Shown here one piece after another: positions 37,748-47,428 of a stretch of 60,212 nucleotides of DNA. The stretch's first letter is position 1; each line of letters opens with the position of its first letter. The DNA lies in the NCBI GenBank assembly GCA_030833925.1, contig JAURGE010000003.1, positions 60,013-120,224 on the forward strand, given 5' to 3'. Below the pieces are notes generated by a model. The model had not been told where the DNA came from. It ran no database searches and saw nothing but the letters and a program-made list of their open reading frames with translations. The position numbers and the translations under genes were made by a program. The stretch comes from Alphaproteobacteria bacterium. Its GTDB lineage: Bacteria > Pseudomonadota > Alphaproteobacteria > Bin95.

Positions 37748-39433
37748 ATGCGCCGGTTGCATTTAATTTTCGTCCTGTCGGCCTTGAGTGTTGCGTCGCC
37801 AACGACTTTTGCTGCCGCCTCGCCGACTGGTTTTGCATCTGCGTATCTTTCTGGTCTGATAGCTGAGCAACGTGGCGAAACAGGCATAGCTTCAAACTAC
37901 TTCACCACTGCTTGGGGTCTTGTTCCAGAGACACCAATGCTGCAAAGCCGGGTGATGCGATTGCAGCTGATCGAAGGAGGATTTCAAGAGGCAGCCAAGG
38001 CAGCCGAAGCTTTGGCAGACGCAGGCGATGATAATTTTCCAATCCCGCTAATTAGGATCGTTAATTGTTTTCGAAAAGGCGACTTTGAGAGAGCCCTGAA
38101 TCTCGTCAAGGAACCAGGTTTTAACCGGATATCTTCCGTCGTAGCAATTTTGGCAAAGGCATGGTCGGAGGCTGGCGTCGGCGATATTGATGTTGGTGTT
38201 AAGACCCTTACAGATGCGGCAAAAACGAAACCAGATTTAGATACTTTATTACTGCTGCATGCGGCTTTTTTAGCTGATCAAGCTGGACGTGTGGACGTTG
38301 CTCGATGGCTTTATGAAGAGGCGTTAGCTGCAGCAGAGTCAAAAAAAAGAGTAATATCACCTCGATTAATCCGCGCCGTTTCTGATTTCTTCGAGCGTTT
38401 GGATATGTCGAATACTGCTGCAGAAGTGCGCGCAAAAGGAAACTCAGCCTTTGAGCCCTCTACCCCTGAAAACCAACTTGTAACCTCGCCGTCTGATGGT
38501 TTTGCAGAAGCCTTGTTCAACTTTGCCGGAAGCCTCTACGGAGACCGACAATACACGCAAGCCTTAACCTATGCTCGATTATCTGAATCGCTCAGGCCGA
38601 ATGATCCCTCGCTTCGTTTCACGATTGCACAAATTTTGGAAGCTTCAGGCAGATACAGCGAAGCGGTAAAAGCATATGAACTGGTACCAAAAGTTGGCTC
38701 GTATGCGTGGATGTCCGGTGTCCGCGCGGCGGAAAGTCTCGCTGAATCAGGTGATAATCAAACAGCTATACAGGCTATGCGTAACTTGCTTATAGCTGAG
38801 CCTGAGGAGCCTCAGATCGCAATTGCACTTGGTCATATGTTGCGTGCCAACAATAATTTTTCAGAAGCTGTCGAAGCCTACGATGAGGCAAGACGCCGAA
38901 AAGGATCCCTTGGTGAAGGTGATGGCTGGCTGCGCTACGCTAGAGGAATTGCCCTTGATCGTTCGGGGCGCTGGCGTGAAGCGGAGGAGGAGTTCCTCGC
39001 ATCGTTGGCGTCGCTAGCTGAAGAGCCTTTGATACTAAATTATCTAGGCTACAGTTGGATTGATCGTGGGGAAAATATTGAACGTGCCTACGCAATGGTC
39101 GCGCGTGCGGTGGAATTGAGACCTAATGACGGTTTTATCCGGGATAGCCTAGGATGGGCGGAATATCGCAAAGGTGATTTTGAAAAAGCCGTTGCAACTT
39201 TAGAGCGTGCAATTGAAATGCAACCTGTCGATCCTGTGATAAATGAACATTTAGGTGATGCCTACTGGCAGGTGGGTCGGTTACGTGAGGCTCGCTTCCA
39301 ATGGAGGCGTGCGCTTTCTTTTGAGCCCGAAGAAAAGCAAATCCCAATTATAGAAGAGAAGCTAAAGTGTGGTGTTAAAGGCTGCCCAGCCGCAGCCGTC
39401 AAATCTGACAAACAAAACGGCAATGGTGGCTGA
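37748..39433 (+). CDS. TPR repeat protein, exported
   Basis: From the ATG at 37748 the protein (561 aa) has a signal peptide (LHLIFVLSALSVASPTTFAAA) and then tetratricopeptide repeats nearly throughout. Clear units occur at ALTYARLSESLRPNDPSLRF, AVEAYDEARRRKGSLGEG, and the late ALGYSWIDRG-type and EKAVATLERAIEMQPVDPVI units. TPR arrays scaffold proteins; the partner is unknown. It probably sits in the periplasm or outer membrane side. The gene is tightly packed after ETF-QO and its stop overlaps ispE by 11 bases. Confidence 0.88.
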   Translation: MRRLHLIFVLSALSVASPTTFAAASPTGFASAYLSGLIAEQRGETGIASNYFTTAWGLVPETPMLQSRVMRLQLIEGGFQEAAKAAEALADAGDDNFPIPLIRIVNCFRKGDFERALNLVKEPGFNRISSVVAILAKAWSEAGVGDIDVGVKTLTDAAKTKPDLDTLLLLHAAFLADQAGRVDVARWLYEEALAAAESKKRVISPRLIRAVSDFFERLDMSNTAAEVRAKGNSAFEPSTPENQLVTSPSDGFAEALFNFAGSLYGDRQYTQALTYARLSESLRPNDPSLRFTIAQILEASGRYSEAVKAYELVPKVGSYAWMSGVRAAESLAESGDNQTAIQAMRNLLIAEPEEPQIAIALGHMLRANNNFSEAVEAYDEARRRKGSLGEGDGWLRYARGIALDRSGRWREAEEEFLASLASLAEEPLILNYLGYSWIDRGENIERAYAMVARAVELRPNDGFIRDSLGWAEYRKGDFEKAVATLERAIEMQPVDPVINEHLGDAYWQVGRLREARFQWRRALSFEPEEKQIPIIEEKLKCGVKGCPAAAVKSDKQNGNGG

Positions 39434-40298
39434 GGGCAATTGGCAGATTATTCAGGCGCCTGCAAAGGTTAACCTGAGTTTGCGGATCGTAGGTCGTCGG
39501 GCAGACGGTTTTCATCTTCTGGATAGCATTGTTGTCTTTGCAAATGTTGGAGATCACGTCGCTATTAGGCCTGCGGTAGGACAGCCATCTTTTAGTATTC
39601 GCGGTCCATTTGCATCCAGTCTTGAAGGGTCGTCTGGGCACAATTTGGCGATCCTTGCTGATCAGGCTTTTACAAAGGCATTTGGAGGTAAGCACTCTGA
39701 TATTCGCCTCTGGAAACGTCTCCCGACTGCTGCAGGTATTGGCGGTGGCTCAGCAGATGCCGCGGCAGTCTTACGGCTCAAGGCCAAGCTTGTCGGGATG
39801 GAATTGAATGATCCTAATCTCACAAATATTGCTTTGTCCCTTGGTGCCGATGTTCCAATGTGCTTGAGGGGTCTATCAGCGAAAGTAGAAGGTATTGGGG
39901 AGCTCCTTTCATTAGCTCCATCCATGCCTCCTCTTGCGGCGGTCCTTGTAAACCCTGGCGTGATGCTAGCAACACCAACGGTCTTTAAGGCTAGATCTGG
40001 GCCGTTTTCATCTCCAGCTGTGCTACCAAAGATTTGGCAAAATTTGCGGGAAGTTGCCGAAGCTATTGCTGAGTTGGGTAACGATTTGACCCAGTCAGCC
40101 ATAGCGATTGCGCCTGAGGTAGCAGATGTTTTGGAGAGTCTTAGGGCGTTATCTGGAGCGCGCGCTGTCTCAATGAGTGGTTCTGGGGCGACGTGCTTCG
40201 CATTGTTCGATGATCCCAAAACCGCCCGTCGGGAGGCTGGTGCTCTAAAAAGTCGTCAGCCTGGTTGGTGGATCTCTTCGACTATTCTTAATTTGTAG
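39423..40298 (+). CDS. ispE: 4-(cytidine 5'-diphospho)-2-C-methyl-D-erythritol kinase
   Basis: This GHMP kinase performs the fourth step of the MEP isoprenoid pathway. It has 291 residues. APAKVNLSLRIVGRRADGFHLLDS is the N-terminal block (seen as APAKVNLSLRIVGRRADG), the ATP loop is LPTAAGIGGGSADAAAVLR, and the third GHMP motif is SMSGSGATCFALF. I chose the ATG at 39423, which overlaps the upstream stop; the frame is open 18 codons more. The UGSC selenoprotein gene follows 55 bases later. Confidence 0.96.
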   Translation: MVAEGNWQIIQAPAKVNLSLRIVGRRADGFHLLDSIVVFANVGDHVAIRPAVGQPSFSIRGPFASSLEGSSGHNLAILADQAFTKAFGGKHSDIRLWKRLPTAAGIGGGSADAAAVLRLKAKLVGMELNDPNLTNIALSLGADVPMCLRGLSAKVEGIGELLSLAPSMPPLAAVLVNPGVMLATPTVFKARSGPFSSPAVLPKIWQNLREVAEAIAELGNDLTQSAIAIAPEVADVLESLRALSGARAVSMSGSGATCFALFDDPKTARREAGALKSRQPGWWISSTILNL

Positions 40299-40353
40299 TA
40301 TGCTGTTGACTGTTTTGATGGATAATTAGTGGCTAATCTGGAAGGAGGCTTCT

Positions 40354-42078
40354 ATGGAGAGAGAAGCGGCCCTATGGCCGAGGGGTGCAAAGGCGGCTGG
40401 TGCCAAACCGCTTGCTAAGCGTTTGGACACTTTGGAAGGCAAAACCGTTGCCTTTCTGTGGGACTACATGTTTCGAGGTGACGAAATCTTTCCGCTGATT
40501 GAGCGTGAGCTTTCTACTGCTTATCCTGGAATCAAGTTTATTGGCTACGATACCTTTGGCACCACTCATGGAGGTGGAGAGCGGGAGGTCATTCGCACCC
40601 TGCCAGAAAATATCAAGACACTAAAGATAGACGCTGTCGTCTCAGGTATGGGCTGTTGAGGCAGCTGCACGCCCGCCGTGTTGCGGGCGAGTGCAGCTGC
40701 TGAAGCCTCTGGAGTACCTACTGCAAGCCTGGTTTGCGAGGGATTCCTAGGTCAAGGTCGCTCTACTGCCGCTGGCATAGGTATGCCGAATATCCCGTTG
40801 GCACAGGTCATAGGCCACGTGGATGTGCAGACTACAGACGAGCTCGTATCTAACGTTGTCGGGGTTACTGTGCCGGCAGTAATAAAGGCCCTCACACAAG
40901 ACCCATTACCGGTCGCCTCTCCAACTGAACCAAAGCCGACTGACATCGTTTTCCAGGGCACCTTCGATGAAGTGAACCGTTACTTCTATGAGAACGGTTG
41001 GACTGATGGTCTCCCCATTGTGCCTCCTACCTTGGAGCGGGTTAAAGCATTTTTTAAGTTTACTGATCTTCCTGAGGATACAGTGCTTGGACAGGCTCAG
41101 CCTGACAATCGGATTGCTACTGTCTGGAATGCGGCGGTCAACGGCGTTATGGCGGGGTGTCGCCCCGAGTATATGCCAATCATGATTGCCGCCATCCAGG
41201 CAATGTGTGATGAGAATTATGGTGTTGAGCATTCTGGTAACACACCGGGGGCGGAAACCTTACTGATTGTCAATGGTCCTATCGCCCAGGAATTAGGCAT
41301 GAATGCTGACCAGGGGGCGCTTCGGGACGGAATCATGGCCAATACAGCGCTTGGACGCTGGTGGAGGCTGTGTCTTAAAAATATCGCTGGTTTTCGGCAT
41401 CAACAGACTGACAAGGCCACGTTTGGGGGTACTTGGAAGGTTGCGATGGCTGAGAACGAAGAGGTTTTGGAGGAAATTGGTTGGCCACCAATGGCTTCCG
41501 AATTTGGATTTAAACCAGGGGAAAATGCGGTTTCAATTGCGCGGTTTACCGGTGGTGACGTGGTAACTAGCGTTTTTGGTGACAAAGCTGAGGCTATCCT
41601 CCCATATCTGGCAGATGCGCTTGCGCGTATTTCGGCGTGGCAGCTTGTCTTCACCGTGGGCATGTCGACGGGAACATATCGTCCCTTGCTCATTCTTTCT
41701 CCTATCCTGGCACGCACAATTGCTAAGTCTGGTTGGTCAAAGGACCAAGTGAAAGATTATCTCTTCGAGCATGCGCGGATCCCTGCCCATAAGTTTGAAA
41801 AATATATGGGTGAGTACACCAATCTAGTTCCGGGGCGGCGGACCTTGCATGATATGGTTCTGAATGGTGAGGCTCCTGCAGTTTTTGGTGTATCTGATGA
41901 TCCAGATCGCATGGTGCCCATCGTCTGCGAGCCCAGGGACTTTTTAATTGCTGTGTCGGGAGACCCTGGTCGCACGAACGCCTTCGTTATGAGTCATAAT
42001 GGCCAACTCGGCTATACTGTAGGCGCTGGGATCAAGACCCCTCAGAAATGGCCGGCATTGCTAGATGAGCTGGATTAA
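40354..42078 (+). CDS. UGSC-motif selenoprotein with a large C-terminal domain, Sec at residue 102
   Basis: The frame runs for 574 codons with one in-frame TGA at 40657-40659. It begins after an ideal AAGGAGG site 6 bases from the ATG. N-terminal part: GKTVAFLWDYMFRGDEIFPL, IKFIGYDTFGTTHGGGERE, DAVVSGMGC-U-GSCTPAVLRA and VPTASLVCEGFLGQG form the UGSC-like domain to about residue 190. The motif C101-U102-G-S-C105 could form a selenenylsulfide. The C-terminal part (residues ~205-574, from TDIVFQGTFDEVNRYFYENG) is a separate domain with several conserved-looking blocks (GWTDGLPIVPPT, DRMVPIVCEPRDFLIAVSGD); I do not know its function. A perfect SECIS hairpin follows the TGA. The gene converges on an MFS transporter and follows ispE. 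Reaction unknown. Confidence 0.92.
40657..40701 (+). promoter_or_regulatory. UGA Sec codon and SECIS hairpin of the UGSC gene
   Basis: Two bases after the TGA (40657-40659), GCAGCTGCAC at 40661-40670 pairs with 40691-40700. An inner 6-bp stem GCCCGC/GCGGGC (40671-40676 with 40683-40688) follows, with a GA bulge at 40689-40690 and a 6-base loop CGTGTT at 40677-40682. The first loop GU lies at nucleotides 19-20 after the UGA. Sixteen pairs with a short GU-containing loop and bulge fit a bacterial SECIS. The sequence also encodes the protein. Confidence 0.9.
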
Positions 42079-43283
42079 TCAACATCTTTTCGTGATGAAA
42101 GGGCTGAACGAACCAACACAAAGGCCATGAAAAGGGCGGGCAGGGCGATAACAACGTAGCCTGCGATATAGCTGCCACTCGCTAACCCAAGCCCGAATAT
42201 CATTGGGTAGATTACCTGCCCAGCAGAGCCGAAGGCGAGAACGCCACCTGTCATCCGGCCTGCTTCGCCGGCCTGCGCCAAGCGAGCAGCTTCAGATAGA
42301 AGCACACCATGCCAAGACAGCACTGAAAGGCTTATTAAACCCATAACGGCAAAGACGTGCCATTCTGCCCAGTTGCTCCCGAAGAGGCCCATGGAGGCGG
42401 TCGATACTGCCATCATTGCGGCAAGACAGGCCAATAGCATTTGTGGTTTGATAAGAGTGCTGCCGACCCAGCCCCAGAGAATACGGGCCGGAACAGCTAT
42501 AAGAGCAGCAGCACCAAATATTGGGCCAGCCGCTTCGACCGTATAGCCGAGAGCTTCGTGCAGGTAGGTAACGCTGAAGCCCATAAAAATCGATTGCATG
42601 CCTACAAAGCAGAATGCCGCCATGGCCAATGATCGCATCTCCGGAGCATTAAGAACCTGACGAATGGTCGTGGGAAAGTCGGAAAATTTAGGCCTGGCAG
42701 TTGGGTCTCTGTCAGCATCAAATTCAGCGCGAAGTGGCTGCAAGGCGACAGCAATTACAACGCAAACAATAGCGAGCCCTAGCAGTGCCGGCCGCCACCC
42801 AAAAGAGGCAGCGATTGGAGCGAGGATCATTCCGGAAATAGCTAAGCCCGCTGGTACTCCGGTTTGCTTAATTGAAAAAACCAGTGGAGCCCATTTGGGC
42901 GGCGCATATTTTGCCAGGATTTGTGAGCTTGCTGGTGTAGCTACCGTTGAACCGGCACTGTTCAGAAAAATGCCAAGGACTAGCGGGGGTAGAGCCAACC
43001 AAGGCTGAGCCAGCAATGCAGCTGCTGCGAGGCCAAGTGCCATTGCAAGGCATCCAAGTTGGCTTGTACGAAGGGCACCCCATCGACGCAAAGCACCGCC
43101 GCAACCGGCCATCACCAGGATAGCTACGGCGGCATAGCTCCAAGTATAACCCAGCACAACTTTGGGATCGATTCCCAGGTCTGCGGCCACTGTCGGAAAC
43201 ATCGCCGGCATCCCAAGCTTTGCAGTAGTGGCTATGGTCTGCTGGACCAACATTGCTACGATGGCGATAATTAAGATTGGCAT
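42075..43283 (-). CDS. MFS transporter
   Basis: This 402-residue membrane protein has about twelve hydrophobic segments and the MFS pattern: a first helix (PILIIAIVAMLVQQTIATTA), GALRRWGALRTSQLGCLA in the loop between helices 2 and 3, a central hydrophilic stretch (QPLRAEFDADRDPTARPKF) and RILWGWVGSTLIKPQ in the second half. No substrate can be assigned. Its stop overlaps the end of the UGSC gene by four bases, and it is convergent with it. A relation to the UGSC protein is not implied by position alone. Confidence 0.87.
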   Translation of the reverse strand: MPILIIAIVAMLVQQTIATTAKLGMPAMFPTVAADLGIDPKVVLGYTWSYAAVAILVMAGCGGALRRWGALRTSQLGCLAMALGLAAAALLAQPWLALPPLVLGIFLNSAGSTVATPASSQILAKYAPPKWAPLVFSIKQTGVPAGLAISGMILAPIAASFGWRPALLGLAIVCVVIAVALQPLRAEFDADRDPTARPKFSDFPTTIRQVLNAPEMRSLAMAAFCFVGMQSIFMGFSVTYLHEALGYTVEAAGPIFGAAALIAVPARILWGWVGSTLIKPQMLLACLAAMMAVSTASMGLFGSNWAEWHVFAVMGLISLSVLSWHGVLLSEAARLAQAGEAGRMTGGVLAFGSAGQVIYPMIFGLGLASGSYIAGYVVIALPALFMAFVLVRSALSSRKDVD

Positions 43284-43499
43284 TGGCGAGGAAGTTTAGG
43301 CCAATGTAAATTGGCGTGGCTGACGTTAACAGATGCCAGATTACAAGACTTTTGGCTTCACGCCACAATAGGTAATGATCCGCGACAATGTGCTGTGGCT
43401 CCTGCAAAGTGTTCTTTCACAGCAGAAAATCGCTGATTTTGATTAAAAAACTGAACCTTGGGGGCCTATGGGGGGGCGCTGAAAGGATGGATTTGAAGG

Positions 43500-44972
43500 T
43501 TAACTTAGGTATCGGCGCCTTATATGTCTTTCGAAGGCAGTTGTAGAAAGTGCTTCACCAGTTGCTGCTTCAATAAGGGCATCGCTTGAGGCATAGAGGC
43601 TCCCCTGGCTGTGGATTTTTTTGGTCATAAAGCCTTGCAGCGAGCTGTAGTCTCCATTTTTTAAGTTTGCGTGCAGGTTATCGGTGCCTATCTCTTTTTC
43701 CGCCGCTTGGAAGAGTTGAGCGGCGGCAAGAGCACCTAATGTATAAGTAGGAAAATAACCAAACGCTCCGTCGAACCAGTGAATATCTTGCAGGCACCCG
43801 TCCCTATCATCGGGAGCTGGAAGTCCGAGATGACTCCGAATTTGATCATTCCAGACTGCCTTAAGTTCATGTGGCTGCAAATCGCCAGAAATAAGATTTT
43901 GCTCTATCTCGAACCGGAGGATGACATGGATGGGGTACGTTGCTTCATCTGCTTCGACACGAATATAGCTCGGTTGAACAGCGTGAAGGGCTCTCTGGAC
44001 GGCTGCTGCAGAGGCAGTGCAGCCTGCATCTTTCAAAATGCCTGCTAGGAAGCTGGCCATCGCCGGAGTGCGACCTGCTTGCATCTCAAAAATCAGTGAT
44101 TGGCTTTCATGTGCGGTCATCCCAGCGGCGGCCCCTACAGGTTGACTGCGCCAGGTGGCTGGTTGACCTCGAGTGTAGGCCGCATGACCGGCTTCGTGCA
44201 GCACAGCCATCAAACCAGAAAGAGCATCGGCGGCATCCCAACGTGCCGTAATTCTGGCGTCCTCGGGTGTGCCAGTCGAGAATGGATGCAGACTGTCGTC
44301 AAGACGGCCATGTTCAAAATCAAACCCTATGGTTTGTAGAAGCTTTCGGCCTACTTTTCGTTGAGTTTCTGCGTCCGCCCGTATTGCTGGTTCGGATGGC
44401 CAACTTCCCTGTTGTTCTACAATCTGAGGAATTACCTCAGCCAAAAAGAGTTGGAGACGTTCAAAAACAACTTCAACGTCACAAGACCTACGGCCAGGAT
44501 CGTATTGGTCGAGTAATGCGTCATAAGGAGAGAGGCCTTTTGCCTCCCCAAGGGCGGCAGCTTCCTCCCTTGAGAGTTTCACTAGGTGCTCAAATGCGGA
44601 CTCTACTTGAGTAAAGTTGTTTTCGCGGCGGGCGAGGCGCCAAGCATTTTCCGACTTGGCCTTGGCTCGAGCAAGTTCACTGACAAGATTGGATGGCACG
44701 GCAGTGGCAGCAATATGCATTCGTTTCATTTCACGAAGATTTGCTTGGTGCCATTTGTCGTCTTGGATGGATGCCTTTGCCAAAAGATTGCCTATCTCTG
44801 GATCGGCTATAATGGTGTGAGAAGTTTCGGCAAGGACAGCTAACTGCTCCCCGCGAGCTAGCATCCCGCCGTTCGGCATTGTGACGCTTTGGTCCCAATG
44901 TAGCCAACTTGCAGCTTCTTCAATTCGAGCGGCACGGGCAAATCGTGTTTGGAGCTCCTTAAGCGGGTCCAC
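43500..44972 (-). CDS. Carboxypeptidase Taq (M32 family metallocarboxypeptidase)
   Basis: This thermolysin-like zinc carboxypeptidase (490 aa) has HEAGH at residues 259-263 in AVLHEAGHAAYTRG, and downstream GMTAHESQSLIFEMQ with the third zinc ligand glutamate. FDGAFGYFPTYTLGALAAAQLF is a conserved M32 block in the last fifth. It removes C-terminal residues from peptides in the cytoplasm. The start (MDPLKELQTRFARAARIEEAASWLHWDQSV) matches the family. It lies downstream of the corC gene on the same strand, 24 bases after its stop. Confidence 0.95.
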   Translation of the reverse strand: MDPLKELQTRFARAARIEEAASWLHWDQSVTMPNGGMLARGEQLAVLAETSHTIIADPEIGNLLAKASIQDDKWHQANLREMKRMHIAATAVPSNLVSELARAKAKSENAWRLARRENNFTQVESAFEHLVKLSREEAAALGEAKGLSPYDALLDQYDPGRRSCDVEVVFERLQLFLAEVIPQIVEQQGSWPSEPAIRADAETQRKVGRKLLQTIGFDFEHGRLDDSLHPFSTGTPEDARITARWDAADALSGLMAVLHEAGHAAYTRGQPATWRSQPVGAAAGMTAHESQSLIFEMQAGRTPAMASFLAGILKDAGCTASAAAVQRALHAVQPSYIRVEADEATYPIHVILRFEIEQNLISGDLQPHELKAVWNDQIRSHLGLPAPDDRDGCLQDIHWFDGAFGYFPTYTLGALAAAQLFQAAEKEIGTDNLHANLKNGDYSSLQGFMTKKIHSQGSLYASSDALIEAATGEALSTTAFERHIRRRYLS

Positions 44973-44996
44973 GACAAGTTAATCCTTTGCAGTGTT

Positions 44997-46316
44997 TTAG
45001 TTGGCTTGCCGACGTTGCGGTGGTGTGACTCGAATTTGCGAGATTTGATTGCGGCTGCGGCGCAGAATACGGAAACGGTATCGGTGAAATTCAAAAGTCT
45101 GCCCGGCATCAGGAAGCATTCTTGCTTCGTGCATAATTAGGCCCGCGAGCGTAGTCGCGTCATCATCTGGGAGGTTCCAGTCAAATTCACGATTCAGGTC
45201 GCGTATGTGAGTGGTGCCTGGAACCATATAGCTTCCATCAGGCTGCCTGCGAACGCCCGCCAGAGGCAGATCATGTTCATCAGCAATGTCACCAACAATT
45301 TCTTCTAGGATGTCTTCAAGGGTGGCCACTCCCATGAAGGCGCCATACTCATCTACAACAAGCGCAAAATGCTCACGGCGCCGACGAAATTCCTGAAGTT
45401 GGTCTAGCAATGTTGTTGATTCAGGAACAAACCAGGGTGGCGATGCGACTTTATCTATCTGTATTCCTGCAGGGCTACCCTCAGCAGCCTGCACTGCACG
45501 CAGCAAAGCTTTAGCGTGGAGAACGCCAATAATGTTTTCTGGCGAGCCTTGCCAAACAGGAATTCGAGTATAAGGGCTTGTTAGAACTTGGTTAACGATT
45601 TCTTCTGCCGGGCGACCGCCATCAACCATTACTACCTTGCTTCGGTGGGTCATTGCTTCGCCCACCTCGAGTTCGGCCAGCTCTAGAATACTATGTAGCA
45701 TCTGGCGCTCTGACTGACTTTCTTCATCTCCGTGGTGCAAATCAATCGCGCCGCGCAAGGCTTGCTGCCTCTCCTCAAGCGTCTCAACAGAATTGCTGTT
45801 TGCAATGCTCCCGCTATTAAAAACCCGAAGGACACAGTTAACCACCCACTGAACAGAGCGAGAAATTGGTGCAAGTAATCCAACGATAAAACGCACTAGG
45901 GGAGCTACGGCAAGAGCGGCACGGTCCGGATTGTTTATGGCAAAGGTTTTTGGTGCAACTTCGGCAAAAATTAGAACTAGGAGGGTCATTCCAAGCGTTG
46001 CATAAGCCACGCCAGCCTCGCCAAATAACTTGATCAAAGCATTCGTGGCTATAGACGCTGCCAAGATGTTGACGAGGTTATTACCAAGCAACAGTGCTCC
46101 TAATAGGTCTTCCTTGCGTTCACTCAGCCGACGAACTACGTGAGCACGTCTGTCGCCCTTGCGAGCAAGATGATGCATTCGTGGTCGGTTGACAGCAGTT
46201 AATGCAGTTTCAGAGCCTGAGAAAAATGCCGACAGCAATAACAGAACAAAAATTGTAGCGATGGAGAGCCAAAACTCCCAATCCGCGCCCAATAGAGAGT
46301 CAGTTTCGCCAATCAT
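44997..46316 (-). CDS. HlyC/CorC (CNNM-CBS) family membrane protein
   Basis: The 439-residue protein has a CNNM (DUF21) domain with four membrane segments at the N-terminus (LLLLSAFFSGSETALTAVNRPRMHHL seen as SAFFSGSETALTAVNR), a pair of CBS domains (MTHRSKVVMVDGG, VVDEYGAFMGVATLEDILEEIVGDI), and a C-terminal CorC/HlyC domain. Such proteins take part in magnesium or cobalt efflux. The earlier annotation as hemolysin is historical. Its ATG overlaps the aroB stop by four bases, so it is coupled to aroK-aroB. Confidence 0.93.
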   Translation of the reverse strand: MIGETDSLLGADWEFWLSIATIFVLLLLSAFFSGSETALTAVNRPRMHHLARKGDRRAHVVRRLSERKEDLLGALLLGNNLVNILAASIATNALIKLFGEAGVAYATLGMTLLVLIFAEVAPKTFAINNPDRAALAVAPLVRFIVGLLAPISRSVQWVVNCVLRVFNSGSIANSNSVETLEERQQALRGAIDLHHGDEESQSERQMLHSILELAELEVGEAMTHRSKVVMVDGGRPAEEIVNQVLTSPYTRIPVWQGSPENIIGVLHAKALLRAVQAAEGSPAGIQIDKVASPPWFVPESTTLLDQLQEFRRRREHFALVVDEYGAFMGVATLEDILEEIVGDIADEHDLPLAGVRRQPDGSYMVPGTTHIRDLNREFDWNLPDDDATTLAGLIMHEARMLPDAGQTFEFHRYRFRILRRSRNQISQIRVTPPQRRQAN

Positions 46317-47428
46317 ACCGATAGTGCCTGGCTTAAAGTGGCTCTAATTTGTTTTATTTCACAGTCGGGGCTTACGAAAGCTTCACCAATACCTCTAGCG
46401 AGAATCAACGTTATTTTTCCATCTAACGATTTTTTATCGGCTTTCATTCGCGTTAAGAGTGCGTCGACAGACGGGATTGGCCGGTTTCCTGTTAATTCTG
46501 GAATTACTGGTAGTCCAACGGCTTTAAGGCTATCAGCTACCTGATTCGCGACCTCATTAGTTGTCAAACCCAAACGGACTGAATGTTGGAATGCAATAGC
46601 CATGCCTATTGCGACGGCCTCGCCGTGCAAAAGCCCCCCGTCATACCCGGCTTCTGCCTCAAAGGCATGACCAAAGGTATGGCCCAAATTCAAAAGAGCT
46701 CGCTGGTTTGATTCTCGCTCATCCGCTGCAACAATTTCAGCTTTTGCGCGGCAGCATTCGGCAACGGCTGTTGCCATAAGTTTAAGGTCGCCTGAAAGAG
46801 CCGCAGCTCCATTGTTATTTAACCATTCAAAAAAGGTAGGACGGTTGATCAAACCATATTTTAAAACCTCCGCGTACCCTGCAAGTAACTCTCGCTTGGG
46901 CAAAGTTTCCAAGGCGTTAAGATCAGCGAGGACAAGTTTTGGTTGATGAAATGCACCCACCAAGTTTTTGCCAGCCGCTGAATTAATGGCGGTTTTTCCG
47001 CCAACTGAGCTATCAACTTGAGCTAGTAACGTCGTAGGTATTTGGACGAAATTGAGACCACGTAACAATACTGATGCCGCAAAGCCTGCCAAATCACCAA
47101 CCACTCCACCGCCTAGGGCTACGATAGTAGTACGCCTATCAATGCCAAGTGAGAGGGCCTCGTCCAGAAGCTTGGAAAAGGTTTGAAAGGATTTGCTCGA
47201 TTCACCCTGAGGAATCTTGATCAGGTCAGCGCGAAACCCAGATGATTTCAAGCTTTTCGATACTCGAGGCCAATGAATATCGGCAACTGCGGCGTCCGCT
47301 ACAACAATTAGGCGATCCTGGCACCCCACGGCACGAATATGCTCGCCGGCTTTATCTAATAGACCAGGACCAATCAGAATATCGTAGCTCCGAGCACCTA
47401 AGTCTACGTGAACGGTCTCAGTGGTCAT
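46313..47428 (-). CDS. aroB: 3-dehydroquinate synthase
   Basis: This NAD-dependent zinc enzyme converts DAHP to 3-dehydroquinate in the shikimate pathway. The 371-residue protein has the NAD motif IVALGGGVVGDLAGFAAS, IPTTLLAQVDSSVGGKTAINS (as QVDSSVGGKTAIN), and the zinc-binding LLNLGHTFGHAFEAEAGY and LLHGEAVAIGM. It overlaps aroK by four bases and corC by four, forming an aroK-aroB-corC operon. Confidence 0.97.
   Translation of the reverse strand: MTTETVHVDLGARSYDILIGPGLLDKAGEHIRAVGCQDRLIVVADAAVADIHWPRVSKSLKSSGFRADLIKIPQGESSKSFQTFSKLLDEALSLGIDRRTTIVALGGGVVGDLAGFAASVLLRGLNFVQIPTTLLAQVDSSVGGKTAINSAAGKNLVGAFHQPKLVLADLNALETLPKRELLAGYAEVLKYGLINRPTFFEWLNNNGAAALSGDLKLMATAVAECCRAKAEIVAADERESNQRALLNLGHTFGHAFEAEAGYDGGLLHGEAVAIGMAIAFQHSVRLGLTTNEVANQVADSLKAVGLPVIPELTGNRPIPSVDALLTRMKADKKSLDGKITLILARGIGEAFVSPDCEIKQIRATLSQALSV

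Noticed and set aside
40661-40700. The strong inverted repeat as a transcription terminator
   Set aside because: There is no T-run after it and the same frame continues for more than 450 codons of conserved-looking protein; it fits a SECIS.
40678-42078. A separate gene starting at GTG 40678
   Set aside because: That GTG lies inside the hairpin and encodes valine of the UGSC motif region; there is no ribosome-binding site before it.
43457-43485. G-runs (5 and 7 G) as a possible quadruplex
   Set aside because: Only two runs are present, not the four needed for an intramolecular structure.
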